NCBI GenBank assembly: GCA_009779295.1
Contig: WREN01000177.1
Coordinates: 1 to 5,275, forward strand
Length of the DNA stretch: 5,275 nt
Direction: 5' to 3'
From: Oscillospiraceae bacterium
GTDB taxonomy: Bacteria > Bacillota > Clostridia > Oscillospirales > CAG-272
Each line of letters begins with the position of its first letter. Position 1 is the stretch's first letter. The notes under the pieces were generated by a model that did not search any database, had not been told where the DNA came from, and was given only the letters and a program-made list of their open reading frames with translations. The translations under genes and the position numbers were made by a program. Below are positions 1 to 5,254 of this stretch, piece by piece.

Positions 1-548
1 AAGCAGCCGAATGGGGAATCTGCCCTCAATGCGCAAATCCATCAATCACTATTTCTCGCGGTATCGAGGTGGGGCATATTTTCCAATTGGGCGAAAAGTA
101 CACTAAATCCATGAACATGACTTATTCTGATGAAACCGGCACACCGCACTTCCCTTTCATGGGCTGTTACGGTATCGGCATCGGGCGTTTAGCCGCTTCG
201 GTTTGCGAGGTACGTCACGACGATTACGGTCCGGTCTGGCCGACGGCGATCGCGCCGTGGCAGATTCATATTTGCTGTGTACCTGCGGACGACGAACAGG
301 TTAAAACGTTCGCTGATAATTTATACGAACAATTACAAAAATTAAATATCGAAGTGCTTTACGATGACAGGAATGTCAGCGTGGGCGTAATGTTCTCCGA
401 CGCAGATTTGTTAGGCGTGCCGATTCGCGTAATCGTCAGCCCGCGGAATATGAAAGATAACTGCTGTGAAATCGTTACGCGGGATAAATCGATTAATATA
501 AAAGTTAAAACCGATGAGATTGTTGAATCGCTCATAAAAATGATATAG
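1..548 (+). CDS. proS: Prolyl-tRNA synthetase, C-terminal part (5' end outside window)
   Basis: This cytoplasmic class II aminoacyl-tRNA synthetase charges tRNA-Pro with proline using ATP. The reading frame is open from the window edge (first whole codon at base 3) and gives 181 residues ending at TAG 546-548. In order it shows a CPQC segment, the stretch RGIEVGHIFQLGEKY typical of bacterial ProRS just before the last catalytic motif, and class II motif 3 as GCYGIGIGR (bases 162-188), whose arginine contacts ATP. The anticodon-binding domain follows, with LYDDRNVSVGVMFSDADLLG and GVPIRVIV matching the family pattern. The C-terminus is at the normal place, so only the 5' part is missing. Whether the editing (INS) domain is present cannot be seen. 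An internal GTG at base 69 is not a start, because the protein clearly continues upstream. The identification is firm. Confidence 0.96.
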   Translation, partial: AAEWGICPQCANPSITISRGIEVGHIFQLGEKYTKSMNMTYSDETGTPHFPFMGCYGIGIGRLAASVCEVRHDDYGPVWPTAIAPWQIHICCVPADDEQVKTFADNLYEQLQKLNIEVLYDDRNVSVGVMFSDADLLGVPIRVIVSPRNMKDNCCEIVTRDKSINIKVKTDEIVESLIKMI

Positions 549-583
549 GGACGGTTAATAATAACCGCCCGAATACGTTTTTT
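548..583. terminator. Hairpin between convergent genes, probable weak bidirectional terminator
   Basis: Bases 548-557 (GGGACGGTTA) pair with 562-570 (TAACCGCCC) around a four-base loop, with a single bulged A at 551. Six T residues at 578-583 follow on the plus strand, but they lie seven bases beyond the stem rather than directly against it. On the minus strand a run of five T (plus bases 536-540) follows the stem less closely. The hairpin sits in the 33 bp between the stop codons of proS and the leftward ceramidase-like gene, and overlaps both gene ends slightly. Position supports a shared terminator; the displaced T-tracts make it non-canonical. Confidence 0.55.
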
Positions 584-1889
584 ACAATTTATCAAACATC
601 CACACGATTCCGTCTACGATCTTCTCCGCGACTCCGCCTATGAACGGCGAACTCCTCGCTTCGTATCCGCCTTCGTCGTATGCGCTCTTCATCGGGTAAT
701 ATCCCTCGCAGCCGTTCGCGCAGCAGCAAACGATAGTTGCTTTGTACGGTGAGTTATCTTTAACGCCTCTGCCGATATCCGTGAACGGCTCGCCTGGGAT
801 TCCCGTTATGACTATGTCGCCGATTTTGATTGCGTTGAGATACAAAGTAAAATCGTCAGCCCAGTCTTTAACATTTCTCATGCGGTATGCTTCGGCGATA
901 ACGGTCGTATATTCCATTCCTTGATGAGGTATTTCGTTACTTTTCCCTGATTCGTGCGATTCGATGAACTTCAAAGCTGTCGGCATATAAGCCGGATCGC
1001 CTTTGTTGATCGGTACGGTGATATTGTTCTGCATGAATCCAACAATTGAACCGTCAACCGGAATTGTTTTCGAATAAATCTGCAATACCGAACTGGCAAT
1101 CGTATAACCCATATGCCGCGAATGTTTATAGCCCTTATCCGTTCTGAAACCGTTTGGATCAGTATTGATATGGTTCGTGTCGCCCTGCGCGCCGTTGAAA
1201 TAAACGCAGTAGGAATCGTCAACCGCGCCTTCTATCGTGCGCCTTACGAAACCCGGATAATCCGCGGAAAATTTGCACCCGCCGATAACGTCCGGATGGA
1301 CTTGGAAGTTCACGAGTAATATCTCATGTTTCCCTTCTCTTTTGATTTTAACGAGCTGCACAGATTCGTCCGGACTCCCTATCGGATGGTCGATTTCTGG
1401 ATTGCCGACGCCGGGATTAGTCTGTGTTTTACCGCTTTTCATGCGGAACCTGCGCACGAATGAAATACCTTTCGCTTCGCCGTGCGCGATTTCAATTTCC
1501 GCGGAAACCATATCCTGAATCGCAATAACGGCTGCATCCGCCAATTTACGGAACATCACGTTATTATATTCCGGATCTCCGGAGTATCTTCTGTTCTCGA
1601 TTACGGGTCCTGTATGGGTATGTGAACACGCAATAAATACCGCTTCATACGGAATATCCGCGGCAGCCGCGATAATATTTCTCGCTTCATCAGCACATTT
1701 CTGACTCATGCCGATTATATCGAGGCTGTAAATAACCGCAGTCTTTTCGCCGTCATTAAACGCGATTGCGGACGCTAAAAGCGGGTCAAGGGTACCGTCG
1801 GCGTGCCTTTCGTTATAGTAACCCTGCATATGGATTCCAAACGGAGGCGTAATATCAACTCTGGCAAATCCTACTTTTAAATTATTCAA
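582..1889 (-). CDS. Neutral/alkaline ceramidase-like metalloenzyme family protein, cytosolic
   Basis: The 435-residue protein resembles the N-terminal catalytic domain of the neutral/alkaline non-lysosomal ceramidase family, zinc amidases that in characterised members split ceramide into sphingosine and fatty acid. Near the N-terminus it has VGFARVDITPP, the usual family opening. Likely zinc ligands are all present: SHTHTGP (residues 89-95), His198 in VHPD, Glu367 in GIPGEPF and Tyr409 in GGYEA. The loop that holds the catalytic serine in true ceramidases (GDVSP) reads GDTNH here (236-240), so that serine appears replaced by Asn. Secreted ceramidases are much longer and carry a C-terminal domain; this protein stops after the catalytic domain and has no signal peptide. 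The true substrate is therefore unknown and is probably not ceramide. It is a single gene with its own promoter, divergent from argJ. The family call is firm and the function open. Confidence 0.85.
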   Translation of the reverse strand: MNNLKVGFARVDITPPFGIHMQGYYNERHADGTLDPLLASAIAFNDGEKTAVIYSLDIIGMSQKCADEARNIIAAAADIPYEAVFIACSHTHTGPVIENRRYSGDPEYNNVMFRKLADAAVIAIQDMVSAEIEIAHGEAKGISFVRRFRMKSGKTQTNPGVGNPEIDHPIGSPDESVQLVKIKREGKHEILLVNFQVHPDVIGGCKFSADYPGFVRRTIEGAVDDSYCVYFNGAQGDTNHINTDPNGFRTDKGYKHSRHMGYTIASSVLQIYSKTIPVDGSIVGFMQNNITVPINKGDPAYMPTALKFIESHESGKSNEIPHQGMEYTTVIAEAYRMRNVKDWADDFTLYLNAIKIGDIVITGIPGEPFTDIGRGVKDNSPYKATIVCCCANGCEGYYPMKSAYDEGGYEARSSPFIGGVAEKIVDGIVWMFDKL

Positions 1890-1905
1890 TTAAAACATCC
1901 TTTCT
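1887..1905 (-). promoter_or_regulatory. Ribosome binding site and TTG start of the ceramidase-like gene
   Basis: Read on the minus strand, AGAAAGGA (plus bases 1898-1905) lies eight bases before TTG at 1889-1887. The codon directly upstream of TTG in frame is TAA, so no longer start exists. The ATG overlapping the Shine-Dalgarno runs into that same TAA after one codon. The start is therefore TTG, a less efficient initiation codon, which may keep expression modest. Confidence 0.85.
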
Positions 1906-1918
1906 GTAATAATATTAC
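1906..1918. promoter_or_regulatory. 13-bp palindrome at the start of the leftward leader, possible operator
   Basis: GTAATAATATTAC is a perfect palindrome around a central A. It sits exactly between the predicted start of the leftward transcript (about 1919) and the Shine-Dalgarno of the ceramidase-like gene (from 1905). A repressor bound here would block promoter clearance. Such AT palindromes also arise by chance in DNA this AT-rich, so the role is a guess. Confidence 0.3.
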
Positions 1919-1925
1919 TACGATT

Positions 1926-1954
1926 ATTTTAACATTATATTAAATAGTTGTCAA
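1926..1954 (-). promoter_or_regulatory. Sigma-A-type promoter for the ceramidase-like gene
   Basis: On the minus strand a perfect -35 TTGACA (plus 1954-1949) is followed after 17 bases by the -10 TAAAAT (plus 1931-1926), five of six matches to consensus. Transcription would start near 1919, leaving a leader of about 30 bases before the TTG start. A TATAAT at plus 1939-1934 lies only nine bases from this -35 and is not used in this reading. The assignment rests on sequence match and position alone. Confidence 0.7.
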
Positions 1955-2010
1955 TACAATAATATAAATGTATTAAACAAAATTCATAGTATAAATACAT
2001 AAAATATATA

Positions 2011-2024
2011 TGTATATTTATACA
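2011..2024. promoter_or_regulatory. Upstream operator candidate, ARG-box-like palindrome
   Basis: TGTATATTTATACA is a 14-bp palindrome with perfect six-base arms. It fits the general arginine-repressor box layout (TGNAT, four AT-rich bases, ATNCA) known from E. coli and Bacillus ArgR. It lies 20 bp upstream of the -35 of the argJ promoter. A near-identical copy lies at 2085-2098. The repeated site at an arginine gene supports ArgR as the binder; the sequence alone does not prove it. Confidence 0.55.
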
Positions 2025-2043
2025 AATTTGTTTATAATACCAA

Positions 2044-2072
2044 TTGACAAATTTAAATACATGATGTATAAT
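2044..2072 (+). promoter_or_regulatory. Consensus sigma-A promoter for the argJ operon
   Basis: TTGACA at 2044-2049 and TATAAT at 2067-2072 are both perfect matches to the housekeeping consensus and are separated by the ideal 17 bases. Transcription would start near 2079, giving a leader of roughly 37 bases before argJ. This leader is too short for a T-box or a typical riboswitch, so control is more likely through a DNA-binding repressor. A promoter this strong normally needs such control. Confidence 0.85.
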
Positions 2073-2082
2073 ATTAATATTA
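2057..2082. repeat. Two abutting AT palindromes over the argJ -10 region
   Basis: ATACATGATGTAT (2057-2069) is a 13-bp palindrome with a central G, ending inside the -10 box. TAATATTAATATTA (2069-2082) is a perfect 14-bp palindrome covering the rest of the -10 and the start site. They may be further operator sites or simply chance structure in very AT-rich DNA. They differ in sequence from the ARG-box-like pair. Confidence 0.35.
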
Positions 2083-2084
2083 CA

Positions 2085-2098
2085 GGTATAAATATACA
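2085..2098. promoter_or_regulatory. Downstream operator candidate, second ARG-box-like palindrome
   Basis: GGTATAAATATACA is, on the opposite strand, TGTATATTTATACC: 13 of 14 bases identical to the palindrome at 2011-2024. It lies just downstream of the predicted argJ transcription start and ends nine bases before the Shine-Dalgarno-to-start interval. The two centres are 74 bp apart, close to seven turns of the DNA helix, so both sites face the same side and could be bridged by one repressor hexamer. Confidence 0.55.
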
Positions 2099-2115
2099 AT
2101 AAGAGAGTGAATAAG

Positions 2116-3336
2116 ATGAAAAAAATCGACGGGGGAGTTATTGCCCCGAACGGATTCAAAGCGTCCGGCATACACTGCGGACTCAGAAAAAACAAATCCA
2201 AATTGGACTTGGCTTTGATTTACAGCGATAAAAAATGCGCGGCTGCGGGTGTTTTCACAACGAACAAAGTGTTCGCCGCACCGGTTGGTGTTTCGCGCGC
2301 GCATCTTGCTGACGGATACGCGCAGGCGATAATTTGCAACAGTGGCAACGCCAACACGTGCAACGCCGACGGATACGAAAAAGCGAACTTAACGTGCGCG
2401 ACATTGGCGAAAGAGTTGAACATTGCTGAAACCGACGTTCTCGTAGCGTCAACGGGTGTTATCGGCGCGCCGCTGCCGATCGAACCGATTCTAAACGGTA
2501 TTCCGCAGTTGGTCGCGGAACTTGGAAATTCTGCCGAGGCGGGCGAAGCTGCCGCGATCGCGATTATGACGACGGACGTTAAAAAGAAGGAATTCGCCGT
2601 TGAGTATGAGTTCGACGGAGTTACCATTAAAATAGGCGGAATCTGCAAAGGTTCGGGCATGATCCAGCCGAACATGGCAACCATGCTCGCATTCGTGACA
2701 ACCGACGCGAACATCACGCCGGAAATGTTAAAAAAAGCGTTAGCCGAAGTAGTTGATAACACGTTCAACATGGTGAGTGTAGACGGCGATACGAGTACCA
2801 ACGATACGCTGACAATTCTCGCGTCCGGTTACGCCGGAAATAAACTAATCGACAGCGACGGCGCGGCGTATCAGGCATTCAAGGACGCGCTGAATTATCT
2901 CTGCACGAGAATGGCGAAGTCCATCGCCGCCGACGGCGAAGGCGCGACGAAGTTGCTGGAATGTAACGTTGTCAATTTTAACGACACTACAGGCGCACGT
3001 AAACTTGCTAAATCCGTCATCAATTCCCCGCTCGTCAAAACGACAATTTTCGGGGCGGACGCGAATTGCGGCAGGATTTTATGTGCACTTGGCTACGCAG
3101 GCGTTGATTTTGATACAGATAAAGTCGATGTTAAATTTGTTTCTTCCGCCGGAGAAATTCTGGTTTGTGAAAACGGTTTGGTTATTCGGTTCGACGAAAC
3201 GACCGCGAAAGAAATTTTGCTCAAAGATTATATCAAAATCAATATCGACATGAAGAGCGGCGATGTTTCTGCCACGGCTTGGGGCTGTGACTTGACGTAT
3301 GAGTACGTGAGGATTAACGGGGATTACAGGAGTTGA
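2116..3336 (+). CDS. argJ: Glutamate N-acetyltransferase / ornithine acetyltransferase ArgJ
   Basis: ArgJ transfers the acetyl group of N2-acetylornithine to glutamate, giving ornithine and N-acetylglutamate, and so recycles acetyl in cytoplasmic arginine synthesis; some members also use acetyl-CoA. The 406-residue protein is full length. The oxyanion-hole pair lies in ASTGVIG (Thr113-Gly114). The self-cleavage site is in KGSGMIQPNMATML, cutting before Thr189 (codon 2680-2682), which becomes the nucleophile of the beta chain. The C-terminus YVRINGDYRS keeps the family's terminal Asn and hydroxyl residue (Asn401, Ser406). ATG 2116 is preferred because GAGAG at 2103-2107 lies eight bases ahead; GTG 2107 in the same frame would overlap that site and adds three unconserved residues. 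It is the first gene of a probable argJ-argB unit behind a consensus promoter and two candidate operators. Mono- versus bifunctional type cannot be decided from the sequence. The identification is very firm. Confidence 0.96.
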   Translation: MKKIDGGVIAPNGFKASGIHCGLRKNKSKLDLALIYSDKKCAAAGVFTTNKVFAAPVGVSRAHLADGYAQAIICNSGNANTCNADGYEKANLTCATLAKELNIAETDVLVASTGVIGAPLPIEPILNGIPQLVAELGNSAEAGEAAAIAIMTTDVKKKEFAVEYEFDGVTIKIGGICKGSGMIQPNMATMLAFVTTDANITPEMLKKALAEVVDNTFNMVSVDGDTSTNDTLTILASGYAGNKLIDSDGAAYQAFKDALNYLCTRMAKSIAADGEGATKLLECNVVNFNDTTGARKLAKSVINSPLVKTTIFGADANCGRILCALGYAGVDFDTDKVDVKFVSSAGEILVCENGLVIRFDETTAKEILLKDYIKINIDMKSGDVSATAWGCDLTYEYVRINGDYRS

Positions 3337-3352
3337 TTCCCTGTGTGGAATC
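3335..3352 (+). other. Small hairpin overlapping the argJ stop codon
   Basis: GATTCC (3335-3340) and GGAATC (3347-3352) form a six-base-pair stem with a six-base loop, starting within the TGA stop of argJ and running into the left end of the palindromic repeat element. C residues, not T, follow, so it is not an intrinsic terminator. It could slow 3' decay of argJ RNA, but this is only a possibility. Confidence 0.3.
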
Positions 3353-3470
3353 CCCCCTGTCTAACGCCAACGTTGTTGGCGCTGACATCCCCCCTTTGGC
3401 AAGGGGGGCAAGACAAAACCTCCTTGTCCCCCTTGCCAAAGGGGGATACGGCTGCAGCCGAGGGGGATTC
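3348..3470. repeat. 123-bp GC-rich palindromic repeat element (MITE/REP-like) between argJ and argB
   Basis: The element is bounded by inverted ends GAATCCCCC (3348-3356) and GGGGGATTC (3462-3470). Inside are four further symmetric units: a hairpin CGCCAAC/GTTGGCG (3365-3381, loop GTT); a C6TT/AAG6 hairpin with loop TGGC (3389-3408); a matching TC5TT/AAG5A hairpin with loop GCCA (3427-3446); and the 12-bp palindrome CGGCTGCAGCCG (3449-3460). The two C/G-rich hairpin units (3387-3412 and 3422-3447) are also near-perfect inverted copies of each other across a nine-base spacer. The whole therefore forms nested hairpins or a cruciform. It codes for no transposase and no clear target-site duplication flanks it. 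The GC-rich, layered symmetry against AT-rich surroundings suggests a small mobile or dispersed repeat that inserted into the arg operon. No U-tract follows, so operon transcription should pass through. Confidence 0.75.
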
Positions 3471-3493
3471 AAAAAAAGAAAGGAAACAACAAT

Positions 3494-4360
3494 ATGTTTT
3501 TATCAAATATGGACAAAGCGAAATTATTAACGCAAGCGCTTCCCTACATTCAAAAATACCGCGGCAAGACGGTCGTCGTCAAGTACGGCGGCAACGCGAT
3601 GATTAACGAGGGCTTGAAGGAAGCCGTCATCACCGACCTTGTTCTGCTATCGTGCGTCGGAATCAACGTCGTGTTGGTTCACGGCGGCGGTCCGGAAATC
3701 ACCGATATGCTGAACCGAATTGGTGCGGAATCGAAATTCATCAACGGTTTGCGATATACGGACGATACAGCTATTGAAATCGTGCAAATGGTTCTCGCGG
3801 GCAAAACGAATAAAGATCTCGTCAACCGAATCCAGAACATCGGCGGCAAAGCTGTCGGGCTGTGCGGTATCGACGGCGGTATGATTAAGGCGGTCAAACT
3901 CGACGATGGCGTGAACGATTACGGCTATGTCGGCGAGATTACGAGTATTGACGTTTCCGTTGTCAAAGACACGCTCGACAAAGGTTACATACCTGTCATA
4001 TCCACGGTCGCGATGGGCACGGACGGCAACCCTGTTTATAATATAAACGCCGACATCGCCGCCGCGAAGATAGCGGTCGCGATGGGCGCCGCGAACTTCA
4101 TACTGCTCACCGATGTGAAAGGCGTAATGCGCGACGTTAAGGACGAAGACACGCTCATTCCCGTCGTGCAAATCGACGAAATTGATGAATTAAAGAAATC
4201 CGGCGTTATCAGCGGCGGAATGATTCCGAAAATCGACTGTTGCGTTGACGCTTTGAACGGCGGCGTTGGGCATACGTGCATCATCGACGGGCGTATCATT
4301 CATTCGATTCTGATTGAAATGCTGTCCGATGAGGGAATCGGGACGATGTTTATTAAGTAA
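3494..4360 (+). CDS. argB: Acetylglutamate kinase ArgB
   Basis: ArgB phosphorylates N-acetylglutamate with ATP to N-acetylglutamyl phosphate, the second step of arginine synthesis, in the cytoplasm. The 288-residue protein belongs to the amino-acid kinase fold and shows VKYGGNAM (Lys30, phosphate contact), LVHGGGPEI (62-69), GLRYTD (85-90, substrate-binding Arg87), NINAD (183-187) and GGMIPKID (Lys246, catalytic). The N-terminal stretch before VKYGG (DKAKLLTQALPYIQKYRGK) matches the extra helix of hexameric, arginine-inhibited kinases, and the end EMLSDEGIGTMFI matches the arginine-site signature. Feedback inhibition by arginine is therefore likely, as expected where ArgJ makes acetylglutamate by recycling. 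ATG 3494 is chosen because AAGGA (3480-3484) lies nine bases upstream; ATG 3509 in frame is too far from it. It follows argJ after 157 bp that are largely the palindromic repeat and is probably on the same transcript. Confidence 0.96.
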   Translation: MFLSNMDKAKLLTQALPYIQKYRGKTVVVKYGGNAMINEGLKEAVITDLVLLSCVGINVVLVHGGGPEITDMLNRIGAESKFINGLRYTDDTAIEIVQMVLAGKTNKDLVNRIQNIGGKAVGLCGIDGGMIKAVKLDDGVNDYGYVGEITSIDVSVVKDTLDKGYIPVISTVAMGTDGNPVYNINADIAAAKIAVAMGAANFILLTDVKGVMRDVKDEDTLIPVVQIDEIDELKKSGVISGGMIPKIDCCVDALNGGVGHTCIIDGRIIHSILIEMLSDEGIGTMFIK

Positions 4361-4378
4361 ATTTATAGAGGTATAATC

Positions 4379-5146
4379 ATGGAGTTAAAAAACGAAGAAA
4401 GATTTACAAACAAAGCGGATTTGTATAAAAAATTCAGACCAAATTATCCCAAAGAACTCATTAATTATTTATACTCGCAAGTCGGCTTCAATCAGGAAAG
4501 TATAATTGCGGATATAGGTTCGGGGACAGGGATTTTCAGTCGCCTTTTATTAGAACGCGGCAGTTTTGTATATTGTGTTGAACCGAACGAAGATATGCGC
4601 CGAACCGCCGAAAAAGATTTATCGTCATTTGATAATTTTGTTTCTGTGAACGCTCCGGCGGAAAATACGGGACTGCAAAATAAAAGCGTAGATTTTGTGA
4701 CGGCGGCTCAAGCGGCTCATTGGTTTGATAGGCAAACGTTTAAATCAGAGTGTCGGCGTATTTTGAAACCCGGCGGAAAAGTAGCGTTTGTCTGGAACAT
4801 AAGAGATTTTGATAGCGAAATCGTCAAAAAGGAATATGATGTCCGCGAAAAATATTTTGTGGACCGAAAAGGTTTAGGCGATAAAAAAGGTCCCACAAAA
4901 AATTATATGCAGGATTTTTTTTCGGACAAAATTCGAGAAGAAAAAAATTTCAAGAATGACTTACAATATGATAAAGAAGGGTTTATCGGTATGAATTTAT
5001 CGTCGTCTTTTGCTCCGAAAGAGAAACAGCACCCGGAAAAATATCATGGATTTGTGTGTGAATTGAGCGAATTATTTGATGAATATAGCATAAACGGGAT
5101 TTTAAACTACCCGCATTATACGCAAATTGAATTTGGCAGAGTATAA
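4379..5146 (+). CDS. Class I SAM-dependent methyltransferase, substrate unknown
   Basis: This 255-residue soluble protein has the Rossmann-type methyltransferase core. N-terminal FTNKADLYKKFRPNYP is a common lead-in of the family. SAM-binding motif I is ADIGSGTGIFSRLLLERG (44-61), the acidic end of strand 2 is VYCVEPNEDM (64-73), AAQAAHWFD (109-117) marks motif IV, and LKPGGKVAFVWN (129-140) is the post-core motif. The HWFD signature and the C-terminal NYPHYTQIEFGRV recall small-molecule methyltransferases related to yeast Tmt1 and trans-aconitate methyltransferases, but no substrate can be assigned. It starts 18 bp after argB with AGAGG (4367-4371) seven bases before ATG and no terminator between, so it is probably read from the arg promoter. 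Hand-counted blocks are about one-third GC against about half in argB, hinting at a separate origin. T8 (4915-4922) and A7 (4941-4947) tracts lie in its second half. Confidence 0.88.
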   Translation: MELKNEERFTNKADLYKKFRPNYPKELINYLYSQVGFNQESIIADIGSGTGIFSRLLLERGSFVYCVEPNEDMRRTAEKDLSSFDNFVSVNAPAENTGLQNKSVDFVTAAQAAHWFDRQTFKSECRRILKPGGKVAFVWNIRDFDSEIVKKEYDVREKYFVDRKGLGDKKGPTKNYMQDFFSDKIREEKNFKNDLQYDKEGFIGMNLSSSFAPKEKQHPEKYHGFVCELSELFDEYSINGILNYPHYTQIEFGRV

Positions 5147-5184
5147 GCATTATAAAGCATTCCTGTAATGAATGAAAAACGACT

Positions 5185-5213
5185 TTGAAAAAAATAAAAA
5201 CCTTTGATAATAT
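5185..5213 (+). promoter_or_regulatory. Promoter candidate for the gene starting at 5255
   Basis: TTGAAA (5185-5190) and TAATAT (5208-5213) are separated by 17 bases, and a TG at 5205-5206 one base before the -10 makes it an extended -10 element. Transcription would begin near 5220, about 35 bases before the start codon. The match is good but AT-rich DNA yields such motifs readily. Confidence 0.5.
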
Positions 5214-5245
5214 AGATATATAAAAAAACATATCGAAATCAAAGG
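5201..5245 (+). repeat. Nested inverted repeat covering the -10 region and the Shine-Dalgarno
   Basis: CCTTTGAT (5201-5208) is the exact reverse complement of ATCAAAGG (5238-5245), and inside it GATAT (5215-5219) pairs with ATATC (5230-5234). The right arm contains the AAAGG of the ribosome binding site for the gene at 5255. RNA started at the local promoter would lack the left arm, while RNA reading through from upstream would contain it and could fold over the binding site. It may equally be a DNA operator or chance. Confidence 0.4.
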
Positions 5246-5254
5246 AGACAGAAA

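Larger units (their letters stand above)
5147..5254 (+). other. AT-rich intergenic region, no terminator seen
   Basis: This gap holds a direct repeat AGCATT (5146-5151 and 5156-5161), a weak five-base-pair hairpin CATTC/GAATG (5158-5174) with no T-tract after it, and then a promoter and inverted repeat described separately. No intrinsic terminator for the arg/methyltransferase transcript is visible, so read-through into the next gene is possible. Confidence 0.5.

Noticed and set aside
1988..2000. Third ARG-box-like site (AGTATAAATACAT)
   Set aside because: It resembles the two operators but lacks two central bases, so the half-site spacing is wrong for the same protein; too weak to list as a site.
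2033..2038. TATAAT as a second -10 for argJ
   Set aside because: No -35-like sequence lies 16-18 bases upstream, and the perfect pair at 2044/2067 explains transcription better.
2107..2118. GTG at 2107 as the argJ start
   Set aside because: The purine-rich ribosome binding site at 2103-2107 overlaps GTG, whereas it is well spaced for ATG at 2116; the three extra residues match nothing in the family.
1935..2201. Leftward open frame of 88 codons over the divergent intergenic region
   Set aside because: Its composition (Ile, Tyr, Asn, Cys from AT-rich DNA) is that of untranslated spacer; it covers both promoters and the start of argJ, and has no supported start.
2220..2801. Long leftward open frame of 193 codons inside argJ
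   Set aside because: It is antisense to conserved ArgJ core motifs, its protein resembles no family, and it has no ribosome binding site; it is a shadow of argJ codon bias.
3389..3470. C/G-rich hairpins of the repeat as an intrinsic terminator after argJ
   Set aside because: No T-tract follows any of the stems on the plus strand; an A7 run follows instead. Nor does the minus strand offer a T-tract next to a stem in the right order.
3348..3470. CRISPR-like repeat array
   Set aside because: The repeated units are inverted hairpins in a single 123-bp block, without regularly spaced direct repeats or variable spacers.
3333..3606. Overlapping short open frames on both strands across the argJ-argB gap
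   Set aside because: They are translations of the palindromic repeat (Pro/Leu/Gly-rich from C and G runs), have no convincing ribosome binding site and run into argB or argJ in the wrong frame.
3647..4171. Long leftward open frame of 174 codons inside argB
   Set aside because: It is antisense to conserved ArgB motifs, with an Asp/Val/Arg-rich sequence produced by the complementary codons; no start signal.
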